Positions 1-6,369 of a stretch of DNA of 12,336 nucleotides are shown one piece after another. Position numbers and translations under genes: made by a program. Numbering within the stretch: position 1 is the stretch's first letter; each line of letters begins with the position of its first letter. The DNA comes from Pseudomonadota bacterium. GTDB lineage: Bacteria; Pseudomonadota; Alphaproteobacteria; Acetobacterales; Acetobacteraceae. The notes under the pieces are model-generated. The model did no database searches. It saw nothing but the letters and a program-made list of their open reading frames with translations, and had not been told where the DNA came from. The stretch lies in NCBI GenBank assembly GCA_021798375.1, contig JAJZHU010000040.1, positions 1 to 12,336 on the forward strand, written 5' to 3'.

Positions 1-1
1 G

Positions 2-916
2 TGGTTGAAATGTCATCATCCAGATGTGTTCTGTGCTGCTCTGTTGAATTCGCAACCGATGGGTTTTTATGCGCCCGCGCAAATCGTGCGCGATGCCCGC
101 GATCATGGGATCGAGGTGCGGCCGGTGTGCGTGAATGCCTCGCGCTGGGATTGCACGTTGGAAGCCGATGGATCGCGCTTTGCCGTGCGTCTGGGGCTGC
201 GGTTGGTAAAGGGTTTTGCCAATGCCGATGCCGCTCGCCTGTGTGCCATGCGCGGCGAGCGGGATTTTGCCACGCTTGACGATGTGTGGCGGCGCACCGC
301 CATCAATGCCGCGAGTTTGGTTATTCTGGCTGAAGCCGATGCGTTTTTGCCGGCGTTCAAGCTTGCCCGGCGCGAGGCATTGTGGGCGATCAAGGCGCTG
401 CGCGACGAACCGCTGCCCTTGTTCGCCGCCGCCGCGCGCGCCGAACAGCAAGAACCGCGGATCGCCCTGCGCGCCCAAAGCGAGGGCAGCGAAGTGGTGG
501 AGGATTACATCGCCACGGGGTTGAGCCTGCGCCGCCATCCGCTGGAATTTTTGCGCGCGGAACTGGCTGTGTTGAAAATCTCTCCCTGTTCCGTGCTGCA
601 AACGGCAAAAGACGGCATGAATCTGGGTTTGGCTGGTCTGGTGTTGATGCGTCAACGCCCTGGCACCGCGCGCGGGGTAATGTTCATCACGCTGGAGGAT
701 GAAACCGGCATCGCCAATCTGGTGATCTGGCCGCAGCTTTACGAAGCCGAACGGCGGGTGATCCACACCGCCCAATTGCTGATGGTGCGTGGTTATGTGC
801 AGCGCGAGGGCGATGTTGTGCATGTGATTGCACGTAAGCTGGAAGATTTTTCGGCGGCGCTGGGGCGGATTGGGGAAGGGGAGGTAATGGGGGTGAGGTC
901 GCGGGATTTTCGCTAA
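2..916 (+). CDS. dnaE2: Error-prone DNA polymerase DnaE2 (ImuC), C-terminal part
   Basis: This is the last 304 codons of a C-family (DnaE-type) polymerase. The reading frame is open at the left edge, so the PHP and catalytic palm/fingers domains lie outside the window. The visible part begins with the family block LLNSQPMGFYAPAQIVRDA. A helix-hairpin-helix region follows (around LVKGFANADAARL and the LAEADAF motif). An OB-fold comes last (MFITLEDETGIANLVIWP, then VRGYVQREGDVVHVIA). The terminal SRDFR resembles the usual DnaE2 end, so the 3' end is intact. The linker between the OB-fold and this tail looks short for the family. DnaE2 acts with ImuA/ImuB in SOS-induced translesion synthesis; those partners would be expected upstream, outside the window. 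It has no evident functional tie to the catabolic genes that follow. DnaE2 is preferred over DnaE1 because of the MGFYAPAQIV block and the short C-terminus. Confidence 0.93.
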   Translation, partial: WLKCHHPDVFCAALLNSQPMGFYAPAQIVRDARDHGIEVRPVCVNASRWDCTLEADGSRFAVRLGLRLVKGFANADAARLCAMRGERDFATLDDVWRRTAINAASLVILAEADAFLPAFKLARREALWAIKALRDEPLPLFAAAARAEQQEPRIALRAQSEGSEVVEDYIATGLSLRRHPLEFLRAELAVLKISPCSVLQTAKDGMNLGLAGLVLMRQRPGTARGVMFITLEDETGIANLVIWPQLYEAERRVIHTAQLLMVRGYVQREGDVVHVIARKLEDFSAALGRIGEGEVMGVRSRDFR

Positions 917-935
917 TAGCTTTCCACCCCCAACT

Positions 936-955
936 TTCCGTCAGGCGGAATTTTT
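936..955 (+). terminator. Weak intrinsic terminator after dnaE2
   Basis: TTCCG (936-940) and CGGAA (946-950) form a 5-bp stem with a 5-base loop, followed directly by five T residues (951-955). It lies 20 bases after the dnaE2 stop, the right place to end that transcript. The stem is short, so read-through is likely. Nearby repeats can also form competing pairings. Confidence 0.4.
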
Positions 956-964
956 CCTGATTCC

Positions 965-994
965 GATTGCCCTGCGGTTGCCGCAGGTTCAATC
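965..994 (+). promoter_or_regulatory. Strong inverted repeat in the leader of the catabolic cluster
   Basis: GATTG (965-969) pairs with CAATC (990-994), and CCTGCGG (971-977) pairs with CCGCAGG (981-987) around a TTG loop. This gives 12 perfect pairs, interrupted only by C970 opposite T988-T989. No T-run follows on either strand, so it is not an intrinsic terminator. It could be a DNA operator, since its halves flank the point where a weak promoter could sit, or an RNA leader hairpin 30 bases before the first start codon. Its function is unknown. Confidence 0.35.
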
Positions 995-1004
995 TTGCCG
1001 GCAA
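995..1004. promoter_or_regulatory. 10-bp perfect palindrome upstream of the aldolase gene
   Basis: TTGCCGGCAA is its own reverse complement. It directly abuts the larger inverted repeat ending at 994 and lies just before the ribosome binding site. It is a candidate operator half for a dimeric regulator such as the IclR-family protein of this window. No second copy was found before the other genes, so this is only a suggestion. Confidence 0.22.
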
Positions 1005-1012
1005 CGGAAAGC

Positions 1013-1016
1013 AGGA
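1013..1016 (+). promoter_or_regulatory. Ribosome binding site that decides the TTG start at 1024
   Basis: AGGA lies 7 bases before TTG at 1024. The open frame extends upstream to 967, but the upstream codons run through the inverted repeats and encode nothing family-like. This site therefore favours the shorter, family-length protein. Confidence 0.6.
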
Positions 1017-1023
1017 AATAACA

Positions 1024-1779
1024 TTGTTCACATTCGCCGATGGCCGCCGCAAAGTCGGGGTCTTTGTAAAAACCGACAGTCCGCAGGTGGTTGAAATTCT
1101 GGGATTGTGCGATCTGGATTTTGCGGTGCTGGACGCTGAACACGCCCCGTTCGACCGGCGCACCATGGATCGGATGTTGTTTGCCGCGCGCGCCATTGGC
1201 TTGCCGATGTTGGTGCGCATCCCCGATCATCACGACGCCACCATTCTGTCGGTGCTCGATATGGGGGCCGGCGGTATCGTGGTGCCGCATGTGGACAGCG
1301 CCGCGGATGCAGGCAACGTGTTGGCGGCGGCGCGGTTTGTCGGCGGGCGGCGCGGAATTTCACTGTCCGCCCGCTTTGGTGGTTACGGCACCCGTTCCCG
1401 CGATGCCGCCATCGCCGAGGCGGATCGCAGCCTGGTGGTGTGCCAGATCGAAAGTAGTGCCGCCGTGGCGGCGGTCGAGGAGATCGCCGCGGTGCCGGGA
1501 TTGGGCGGATTATTGATCGGCCGTGCCGATTTGGCGCTTTGCCTGGGGCTCGCCGGTCCACGGCATCCTGATGTGATGGCGGCGGTGGATCGCATCATTG
1601 CCGCCGCGCGTCCGCATGATCTGCCGGTCCTGGTCGCCTGTGGCGGCGATGCGGAGTTGGGCGAATTCGCGGCCCTTGGCGCCCATGGCTTCATTGTTGG
1701 ATCCGATCAGTCCTTGTTGCGCAACGCAGGCAGCAAATTGCGCGGCGTGCTTAACGCCGTAGCACTCCAGGGAGTTTAA
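1024..1779 (+). CDS. HpcH/HpaI-family aldolase (4-hydroxy-2-oxo-acid aldolase type)
   Basis: A 251-residue member of the HpcH/HpaI (phosphoenolpyruvate/pyruvate-binding TIM barrel) family, whose members are usually 250-265 residues. These class II, metal-dependent enzymes cleave 4-hydroxy-2-oxo acids to pyruvate and an aldehyde at the end of meta-cleavage pathways. Visible signatures, in order: DAEHAPFD with the likely catalytic His40; VRIPDHHDA with Arg65, which binds the pyruvate carboxylate; the GAGGIVVPHVDSA strand; QIES with metal ligand Glu143; and GRADLA with metal ligand Asp169. The TTG start is chosen from the AGGA at 1013. It is the first gene of the tightly packed cluster, and the next start lies 2 bases after its stop. 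The exact substrate cannot be read from sequence. HpcH/HpaI relatives also include macrophomate-synthase-like and 2-keto-3-deoxy-sugar aldolases. Confidence 0.88.
   Translation: MFTFADGRRKVGVFVKTDSPQVVEILGLCDLDFAVLDAEHAPFDRRTMDRMLFAARAIGLPMLVRIPDHHDATILSVLDMGAGGIVVPHVDSAADAGNVLAAARFVGGRRGISLSARFGGYGTRSRDAAIAEADRSLVVCQIESSAAVAAVEEIAAVPGLGGLLIGRADLALCLGLAGPRHPDVMAAVDRIIAAARPHDLPVLVACGGDAELGEFAALGAHGFIVGSDQSLLRNAGSKLRGVLNAVALQGV
1769..1774 (+). promoter_or_regulatory. Ribosome binding site for the cupin gene
   Basis: AGGGAG lies inside the end of the aldolase gene, 7 bases before the ATG at 1782. It is a strong site that supports this start and translation from a shared transcript. Confidence 0.6.
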
Positions 1780-1781
1780 CG

Positions 1782-2642
1782 ATGCAAAGACCTTTCCGCC
1801 GCGCTTCGGTTGCCGATCACAGCATGGCCCGGCCTGATTTTATCGAGGACGATGGCGCACCAACCTGGATCACCCGTGGCGCCAATTTCGTGATCGCTAT
1901 CACCCGTGCCCGCGCCGGCACCCGATTGGCGGTAAGCGGTGTGCCAGACGAGCATTTTGTGCTGCTGCCCGACGCCGGTGCGCGCATCCTGCTGGATGGA
2001 AAGGCAACCGAAATCCCGGCAAATCATCTGTTGATCGTGCCGCCGGGTAACGCCGAATTGGTCGCCGCCGGTCCTGGTCTGGTGGTGCGATGTTTTTGCG
2101 CGCGCACGCGTGATTTGCTGGCCCGCGCCGGCAATGCCTCCGCCTATGCAGACCCGTGCCCGCAGGTCGCGCCGATCGTCGATGGGCCGCCGCCGGTTGG
2201 CGGTTTCGCGTTGAAATCATATGATTTGGCGGCTGGATTGGCCGAGGGCGACAAGACGCGGGTTTACCGATCGTCCAACCTGATGATCAACATTCTGCGC
2301 GAACGTCACGAGGCGCGGGACCCCAGAGGGATGTCGCCGCATTCCCACGCTGATTTCGAGCAGGGTTCGATCACCCTGCGCGGCCTGCATGTGCATCATT
2401 TGCGCACTCCCTGGGTGCCGGACATGAGCGTCTGGCGGCCGGATGAGGCGGTCGAGGTCGGTTGCCCCTCGGTGACGGTCATTCCGCCGCAGATCATCCA
2501 CACCACCCGCAATTTGGGCGATGGGCCGGCGTTGCTGGTGGATCTGTTCTGCCCGCCGCGCGCCGATTTCATGGGCAGGCCGGGCATGGTGCGCAATGCG
2601 GCCGAATATCCGCTGTCCCCCGATTTCGGAGATATGCCATGA
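1782..2642 (+). CDS. Two-domain cupin protein, C-terminal cupin with metal-site residues
   Basis: A 286-residue protein with two cupin-like halves. The C-terminal half carries a near-canonical metal site: PHSHADFEQG gives His187, His189 and Glu193, and PPQIIHTTRN gives His240 in the second cupin motif. The N-terminal half (about residues 45-110) has the shape of a cupin (EHFVLLPDAGARILLDG, then IVPPGNAE) but lacks the HxH pair and the second-motif histidine. It is therefore probably structural. Bicupins include dioxygenases, sugar and keto-acid isomerases, and decarboxylases, so an isomerase or oxygenase role in the ring-cleavage pathway is possible. No named family member is recognised. It is preceded by a strong AGGGAG site. 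Its stop overlaps the next start in ATGA (2639-2642), which implies translational coupling. Confidence 0.82.
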   Translation: MQRPFRRASVADHSMARPDFIEDDGAPTWITRGANFVIAITRARAGTRLAVSGVPDEHFVLLPDAGARILLDGKATEIPANHLLIVPPGNAELVAAGPGLVVRCFCARTRDLLARAGNASAYADPCPQVAPIVDGPPPVGGFALKSYDLAAGLAEGDKTRVYRSSNLMINILRERHEARDPRGMSPHSHADFEQGSITLRGLHVHHLRTPWVPDMSVWRPDEAVEVGCPSVTVIPPQIIHTTRNLGDGPALLVDLFCPPRADFMGRPGMVRNAAEYPLSPDFGDMP

Positions 2643-3115
2643 TCGACCGGTTGGAAAAGGCGCTGATCCGCAGCGAGATCGAAGCCCTGAACGCCGAGTT
2701 CGCCTATCTGATCGACCATGATCTGTCGGATCATGTGGCCGATTTGTTCACCGAAAACGGCAGTTATGGCAGGGCCACGGGCGAACGCAGCACCGGGCGG
2801 CAGGCTTTGCGTGAGGTTTACGCCGTTCGCGCCGCGCGCGGCGCCCGCACCGCACGGCACATATTCACCAATCTTCGTTTGGATTACGAGAGCGATGTCA
2901 TCGTGCACGGCACGGTCTTGCTGGTGCTGTTCGCCGAGGACGGCGCGCCGCCGCATCTGGCCGAGGTCAATCTGGTATCGGAATACGAGGATATTTACGA
3001 ACGCGGCACAGACGGGGTGTGGCGCTTTGCCTCTCGCACCGTGGCCAATCTGTTCAAACACCGCGACGGCAAGCCGCTGGTGCTGCCTCTTGGCAAAGAT
3101 CAAGCCGTATCATAG
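2639..3115 (+). CDS. NTF2/SnoaL-like small protein, possible isomerase or dehydratase
   Basis: A 158-residue protein that looks like the SnoaL/NTF2-like cone fold. It has an N-terminal helical stretch (about 1-38: EIEALNAEFAYLIDHDLSD), the LFTENGSYGR strand, the ARHIFTNLRLDYES segment with His74, and a C-terminal EVNLVSEYEDIY...WRFASRTV sheet region. Family members include scytalone dehydratase, ketosteroid isomerase-like enzymes and the small subunits of ring-hydroxylating oxygenases. No Rieske alpha subunit is present here, so a stand-alone isomerase, dehydratase or hydratase is the better guess. The ATG at 2639 is used because GGAG (2628-2631) lies 7 bases upstream and the ATGA overlap couples it to the cupin gene. 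The frame is open further upstream, but that part is inside the cupin gene. The specific function is unknown. Confidence 0.8.
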   Translation: MIDRLEKALIRSEIEALNAEFAYLIDHDLSDHVADLFTENGSYGRATGERSTGRQALREVYAVRAARGARTARHIFTNLRLDYESDVIVHGTVLLVLFAEDGAPPHLAEVNLVSEYEDIYERGTDGVWRFASRTVANLFKHRDGKPLVLPLGKDQAVS

Positions 3116-3127
3116 GGAAACAAGGTC

Positions 3128-4099
3128 GTGGCAAATAATCGGCAACTGATGTTCGGGTGTGTGTCGCATTCGCCCATTATCGTGGTGCGCAAACATATGC
3201 CACAGGTGGAACCGCGCCTGATCGCCGATTGCGCCGCCTTCCGCGCGCGTGTCGAGGCATTCAACCCCGATCATATCGTGATGTTCTCGAATGATCATTT
3301 CGCCAGCTTTCATTATTCCAACATGCCGGCGTTTTGTGTCGGCACGCATTGCGAGGCGGTGGACGATGTCGGTGGAACGCCGGGGAAAATTCCGGTGCCC
3401 GAGAAGGACGCCATGGCGCTGGCTGAATATTTGCGCAAAGAGCATTTCGACACGGCGATCTCCTATCTTATGCGGGTCGATCACGGCTTTTCCCAACCGC
3501 TCAAGCGTCTGCTGGGCGGCATCGACCGCTGGCCGTTGATCCCCGTCTTTATTTCCGCCTTCACCCGGCCGTTTGTATCGTTCAGCCGCGCGCGGCTTTT
3601 GGGCGAGGCGGTGGGCCGCTTTATCGCCACATCGGGCAAGCGGGTGCTGATCATGGGCAGCGGCGGCCTGTCGCACCATCCCGAACATTATTATCCGATG
3701 CGCGAGAATGCATCTCCCGCTGTTTATGGCTGGCAACTTGATGGCGAGGCCGGCGGCACCATGACCAAGGAGCAATGGTTTACACGTCTGTTGACCATGC
3801 ATCTTGAAGGCGCCGACGCCATCGTTGCCGGCACCCGCACCGTGGCGGATATGCGCCTCAACGCCGATTTCGACCAGCAGGTGCTGGATTACATCACCTC
3901 GGGGGAACTGGTGCCGATGGATGATTGGAACCATCTGGAAATCGTCGCCAAGGCCGGGGTTGGCGCGCTGGAGATTTTGAACTGGATCGCTGCCCGTGCG
4001 GCTTATCGCGCGGCGGGCGGTGGTGCTGTGACGGCAAGTTACGATCTGGTGCCCGATTACGCCGTCGGTTACGCACTGGCCCAGAGCGTTGCGCAATAA
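3128..4099 (+). CDS. Class III extradiol ring-cleavage dioxygenase, MhpB-like (LigB superfamily)
   Basis: A 323-residue protein with clear resemblance to E. coli MhpB (2,3-dihydroxyphenylpropionate 1,2-dioxygenase, 314 residues). These non-haem Fe(II) enzymes open catechol rings next to the two hydroxyls. Matching blocks in order: CVSHSP (His14, likely iron ligand), SNDHFASF (His57, likely iron ligand), RVDHGFSQPL (His119, equivalent to MhpB His115), GSGGLSHHPEH (His183, equivalent to MhpB His179) and ALEILNWIAA (Glu282, likely iron ligand). All the expected catalytic residues are therefore present. The stretch between His183 and Glu282 is about 11 residues longer than in MhpB and very different in sequence, so the natural catechol may differ. 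The GTG at 3128 is chosen. It is 12 bases after the previous stop, with AGGGA at 3114 and AAGG close to the start. ATG at 3149 is an alternative but has no ribosome site. Confidence 0.9.
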   Translation: MANNRQLMFGCVSHSPIIVVRKHMPQVEPRLIADCAAFRARVEAFNPDHIVMFSNDHFASFHYSNMPAFCVGTHCEAVDDVGGTPGKIPVPEKDAMALAEYLRKEHFDTAISYLMRVDHGFSQPLKRLLGGIDRWPLIPVFISAFTRPFVSFSRARLLGEAVGRFIATSGKRVLIMGSGGLSHHPEHYYPMRENASPAVYGWQLDGEAGGTMTKEQWFTRLLTMHLEGADAIVAGTRTVADMRLNADFDQQVLDYITSGELVPMDDWNHLEIVAKAGVGALEILNWIAARAAYRAAGGGAVTASYDLVPDYAVGYALAQSVAQ

Positions 4100-4125
4100 A
4101 TTTCGATCTCCATGCAAATCTGTCG

Positions 4126-4136
4126 ATAGCAGCTAT
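4126..4136. promoter_or_regulatory. Small palindrome in the 91-base gap before the CMD-like gene
   Basis: ATAGC (4126-4130) and GCTAT (4132-4136) are inverted repeats around a single A, in an AT-rich stretch that continues to about 4150. This is the only sizeable gap in the catabolic cluster, so it could hold an internal promoter or operator. No convincing -35/-10 pair is visible, and the call is tentative. Confidence 0.2.
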
Positions 4137-4180
4137 ATCATCTTTAAATACCCCCCTTAAGCCCTTCGTTTTTCCCTACC

Positions 4181-4187
4181 GAGGAAG
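4181..4187 (+). promoter_or_regulatory. Ribosome binding site for the CMD-like gene
   Basis: GAGGAAG, with its AGGA core 5 bases before the ATG at 4191, is the strongest ribosome site in the window. It supports independent initiation after the 91-base gap. Confidence 0.65.
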
Positions 4188-4190
4188 CCC

Positions 4191-4748
4191 ATGGCCAGAC
4201 TAGCCTACCCGAATATCGATCGCCCGGAGTTGCAACCCCTGGTGGCTGAAATCATCGCCGCTCGCGGCAGTGTTTTGCATCTTTATCGGATGCTGCTGCA
4301 TAATCCGGCAATTGCCGAAGGCTGGCTGCGTCTGCTATCGGCGGTCCGCGGTGGCTGTTCGCTGCCGGGAGCGTTGCGCGAATTGATCATCATGCGCGTG
4401 GCGGTGCTGAATGGCGCGCCTTACGAAGCCGATCAGCATCGGCACATCGCCCTTGCCGAAGGCGTGAGTTTGGGGCAACTCGAAGCACTGCAGGGCTGGG
4501 AGAATTCGGTGCTGTTCGATCCAACGCAACGCGCGGTGCTGGCGCTCACCGATGCCATGACACGTCATGTGCAAGTGGCGGACGGCGTTTTCAACGAGGC
4601 CCGCAAGTGGTTTGACGAGGCGGTTGTGGTGGAAATGGTAACGACGATCGCCGCCTATAACATGGTCTCGCGCGTTTTAGAGGCGTTGCAGATCCACGGC
4701 GACGACCGCCCGGGCCTATTACATGATAGAAAGAACCAGCATGTCTGA
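4191..4748 (+). CDS. Carboxymuconolactone decarboxylase-like (AhpD-fold) protein
   Basis: A 185-residue protein of the carboxymuconolactone decarboxylase (CMD)/AhpD superfamily, all-helical and usually oligomeric. The family core is visible at residues 62-91: LRELIIMRVAVLNGAPYEA, followed by DQHRHIALAEGV. The helix around LTDAMTRHVQVAD and the late block VVEMVTTIAAYNMVSR are also typical. The position where AhpD-type peroxidases have a CxxC pair carries no cysteines. Instead it has Tyr78-Glu79 and His83, as in the non-redox branch of the family. This argues against peroxidase activity and is compatible with a decarboxylase or lactone/isomerase-like role in aromatic breakdown. Its last 8 bases overlap the start of the ThDP gene (ATGTCTGA, 4741-4748), so the two are probably translated together. 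The substrate is unknown. Confidence 0.85.
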   Translation: MARLAYPNIDRPELQPLVAEIIAARGSVLHLYRMLLHNPAIAEGWLRLLSAVRGGCSLPGALRELIIMRVAVLNGAPYEADQHRHIALAEGVSLGQLEALQGWENSVLFDPTQRAVLALTDAMTRHVQVADGVFNEARKWFDEAVVVEMVTTIAAYNMVSRVLEALQIHGDDRPGLLHDRKNQHV

Positions 4749-6369
4749 AAAACAGACCACCGCCACGATGATCGCAAGATCGCTGATCGACCATGGGGTC
4801 GATACGATGTTCGGCATCCCCGGCGCGCATATGTACGACTTCAACGACGCGCTGTATCAATATCGCCACGCCTTGCGCTTTATCCACACCCGCCACGAGC
4901 AAGGTGCTGGTTACATGGCCTATGGCTATGCCAAATCGACCGGCAAGGTGGGGGCTTATACCGTGGTGCCGGGGCCAGGCGTGCTTAACGCGGGTGCCGC
5001 GCTTTGCACGGCCTATGGCGCCAATGCGCCGGTGCTGTGCGTTACGGGCAATATCATGGCCGACCTGATCGGCAAGGGGCGCGGGCAGTTGCATGAATTG
5101 CCCGATCAACTGGCCACCTTGCGCGGTCTGACCAAGGGCGCCGAACGCATCAATCACCCCAGCGAAGTCTCGGCGGTGATGGCGCGGGCCTTCACCAACA
5201 TGCGATCGGGCCGCCAAGGGCCGGTGGCGGTGGAGGCGCCGTGGGACGTATTCGGTATCCGCGCCGTGCCGGGCGCGCTTGTGGTGGGGCAGGCGGAACC
5301 GCCGCCGGTGGCCGATCCCGATGCGCTGGCGGCGGCGGTTGCCTTGATCGCGCGGGCGAAAAATCCGTTGATCATGGTGGGCGGCGGCGCTGTTCACGCC
5401 GGTGCCGCAATCGCCGCCTTGTCGCGATTGCTGCAAGCGCCGGTAACCGCCCATCGCAGCGGCAAGGGCATCATCGCCGACGACGATCCCTATGCATTGT
5501 CGATGGTTGCCGCGTATGAATATTGGAAGAATACCGATTTGTTGATCGGCATCGGCAGCCGTCTGGAATTGCAACATATGCGCTGGCGCTGGCTGCCGCC
5601 GGGTCTGAAGACGATACGCATCGACATCGACCCGACCGAGATGGTGCGCTTGCCGCCGCATGTCGGCGTGGTTGCCGATGCGCTGACGGGGACGCGGGCG
5701 CTGGTCGATGCCCTTGACGGTGTGAGCGCATTCGCCAACCGGCGCGAGGAATTTTTGGCGATCAAGGCGCGGGCGAAGGTGGCCATTTCGGGTTTGCAAC
5801 CGCAAATGGCCTATCTGGAGGCCATCCGCGATGTGTTGCCGCGCGACGGATTTTTCGTCGAGGAAGTAAGCCAGATGGGTTTCACCGCCCGGCTGGGCTT
5901 TCCGGTCTATGCGCCGCGTCAATATGTCACCTGCGGCTATCAGGATAATCTTGGTTTTGGCTATAACACCGCGCTTGGCGTCAAGGTTGCCAATCCGGAC
6001 AAGGCGGTGGTGTCGATTTCGGGCGACGGCGGTTTTCTGTTCGGCTTGCAGGAAATGGCGACCGCGGTGCATCACCGCATCAATGTCGTCGCCATCGTGT
6101 TCAACAACAACGCCTTCGGCAACGTGCGGCGCGATCAGCAACAGAATTATCAGGGCCGCTACATTGGCGCCGATCTGACCAATCCGGATTTTCTGCGCCT
6201 GGGTGAAAGTTTTGGCCTCGCTTCGTTCAGAGCCACGACAGCGAACGAGTGCACGCGGGTATTGGCCGAGGCGCTGGCGCTGGATGTGCCTTGTCTGATC
6301 GAAGTGCCGGTCGAAACCGGGTCCGAAACCTCGCCTTGGCCGTTTATTCATCCGGCCCGGCCGGACTGA
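4741..6369 (+). CDS. Thiamine-diphosphate-dependent decarboxylase/carboligase (acetolactate synthase or benzoylformate decarboxylase type)
   Basis: A 542-residue enzyme with the full three-domain ThDP architecture. The N-terminal pyrimidine-binding domain has GIPGAH (25-30) and RHEQGAGYMAYGYA with catalytic Glu53. The middle domain spans about 190-330. The C-terminal pyrophosphate-binding domain has the GDG motif (428-430) and the paired Asn about 25 residues later (FNNNAFGN, 454-461) that hold Mg-ThDP. GRGQLHELPDQ (113-123) resembles the acetolactate-synthase-like subgroup. These enzymes decarboxylate 2-oxo acids and release or ligate the aldehyde. No small regulatory subunit (ilvN/ilvH) is adjacent, so a branched-chain biosynthesis role is unlikely, and use on an aromatic 2-oxo acid or pathway product is inferred. 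ATG at 4741 is chosen (AGAAAG lies upstream); ATG at 4723 is a possible earlier start. Its last 26 bases overlap the convergent regulator gene. Confidence 0.88.
   Translation: MSEKQTTATMIARSLIDHGVDTMFGIPGAHMYDFNDALYQYRHALRFIHTRHEQGAGYMAYGYAKSTGKVGAYTVVPGPGVLNAGAALCTAYGANAPVLCVTGNIMADLIGKGRGQLHELPDQLATLRGLTKGAERINHPSEVSAVMARAFTNMRSGRQGPVAVEAPWDVFGIRAVPGALVVGQAEPPPVADPDALAAAVALIARAKNPLIMVGGGAVHAGAAIAALSRLLQAPVTAHRSGKGIIADDDPYALSMVAAYEYWKNTDLLIGIGSRLELQHMRWRWLPPGLKTIRIDIDPTEMVRLPPHVGVVADALTGTRALVDALDGVSAFANRREEFLAIKARAKVAISGLQPQMAYLEAIRDVLPRDGFFVEEVSQMGFTARLGFPVYAPRQYVTCGYQDNLGFGYNTALGVKVANPDKAVVSISGDGGFLFGLQEMATAVHHRINVVAIVFNNNAFGNVRRDQQQNYQGRYIGADLTNPDFLRLGESFGLASFRATTANECTRVLAEALALDVPCLIEVPVETGSETSPWPFIHPARPD

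Noticed and set aside
965..994. Hairpin as an intrinsic terminator
   Set aside because: The stem is strong, but no T-tract follows on either strand.
2396..3103. 235-codon minus-strand frame across the cupin and NTF2-like genes
   Set aside because: It spans two coupled plus-strand genes and has no coherent domain or ribosome site.
3110..4117. 335-codon open frame on the minus strand opposite the dioxygenase
   Set aside because: It has no family features, while the plus strand encodes all catalytic motifs of an extradiol dioxygenase.
4168..4173. T-run in the gap after the dioxygenase gene as a terminator
   Set aside because: No GC-rich stem precedes it; the upstream C-run has no complementary G-run.
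4741..6369. Assignment of the ThDP enzyme as the biosynthetic acetolactate synthase (ilvB/ilvI)
   Set aside because: There is no small-subunit gene next to it, and it is overlapped with a CMD-like gene in a catabolic setting.
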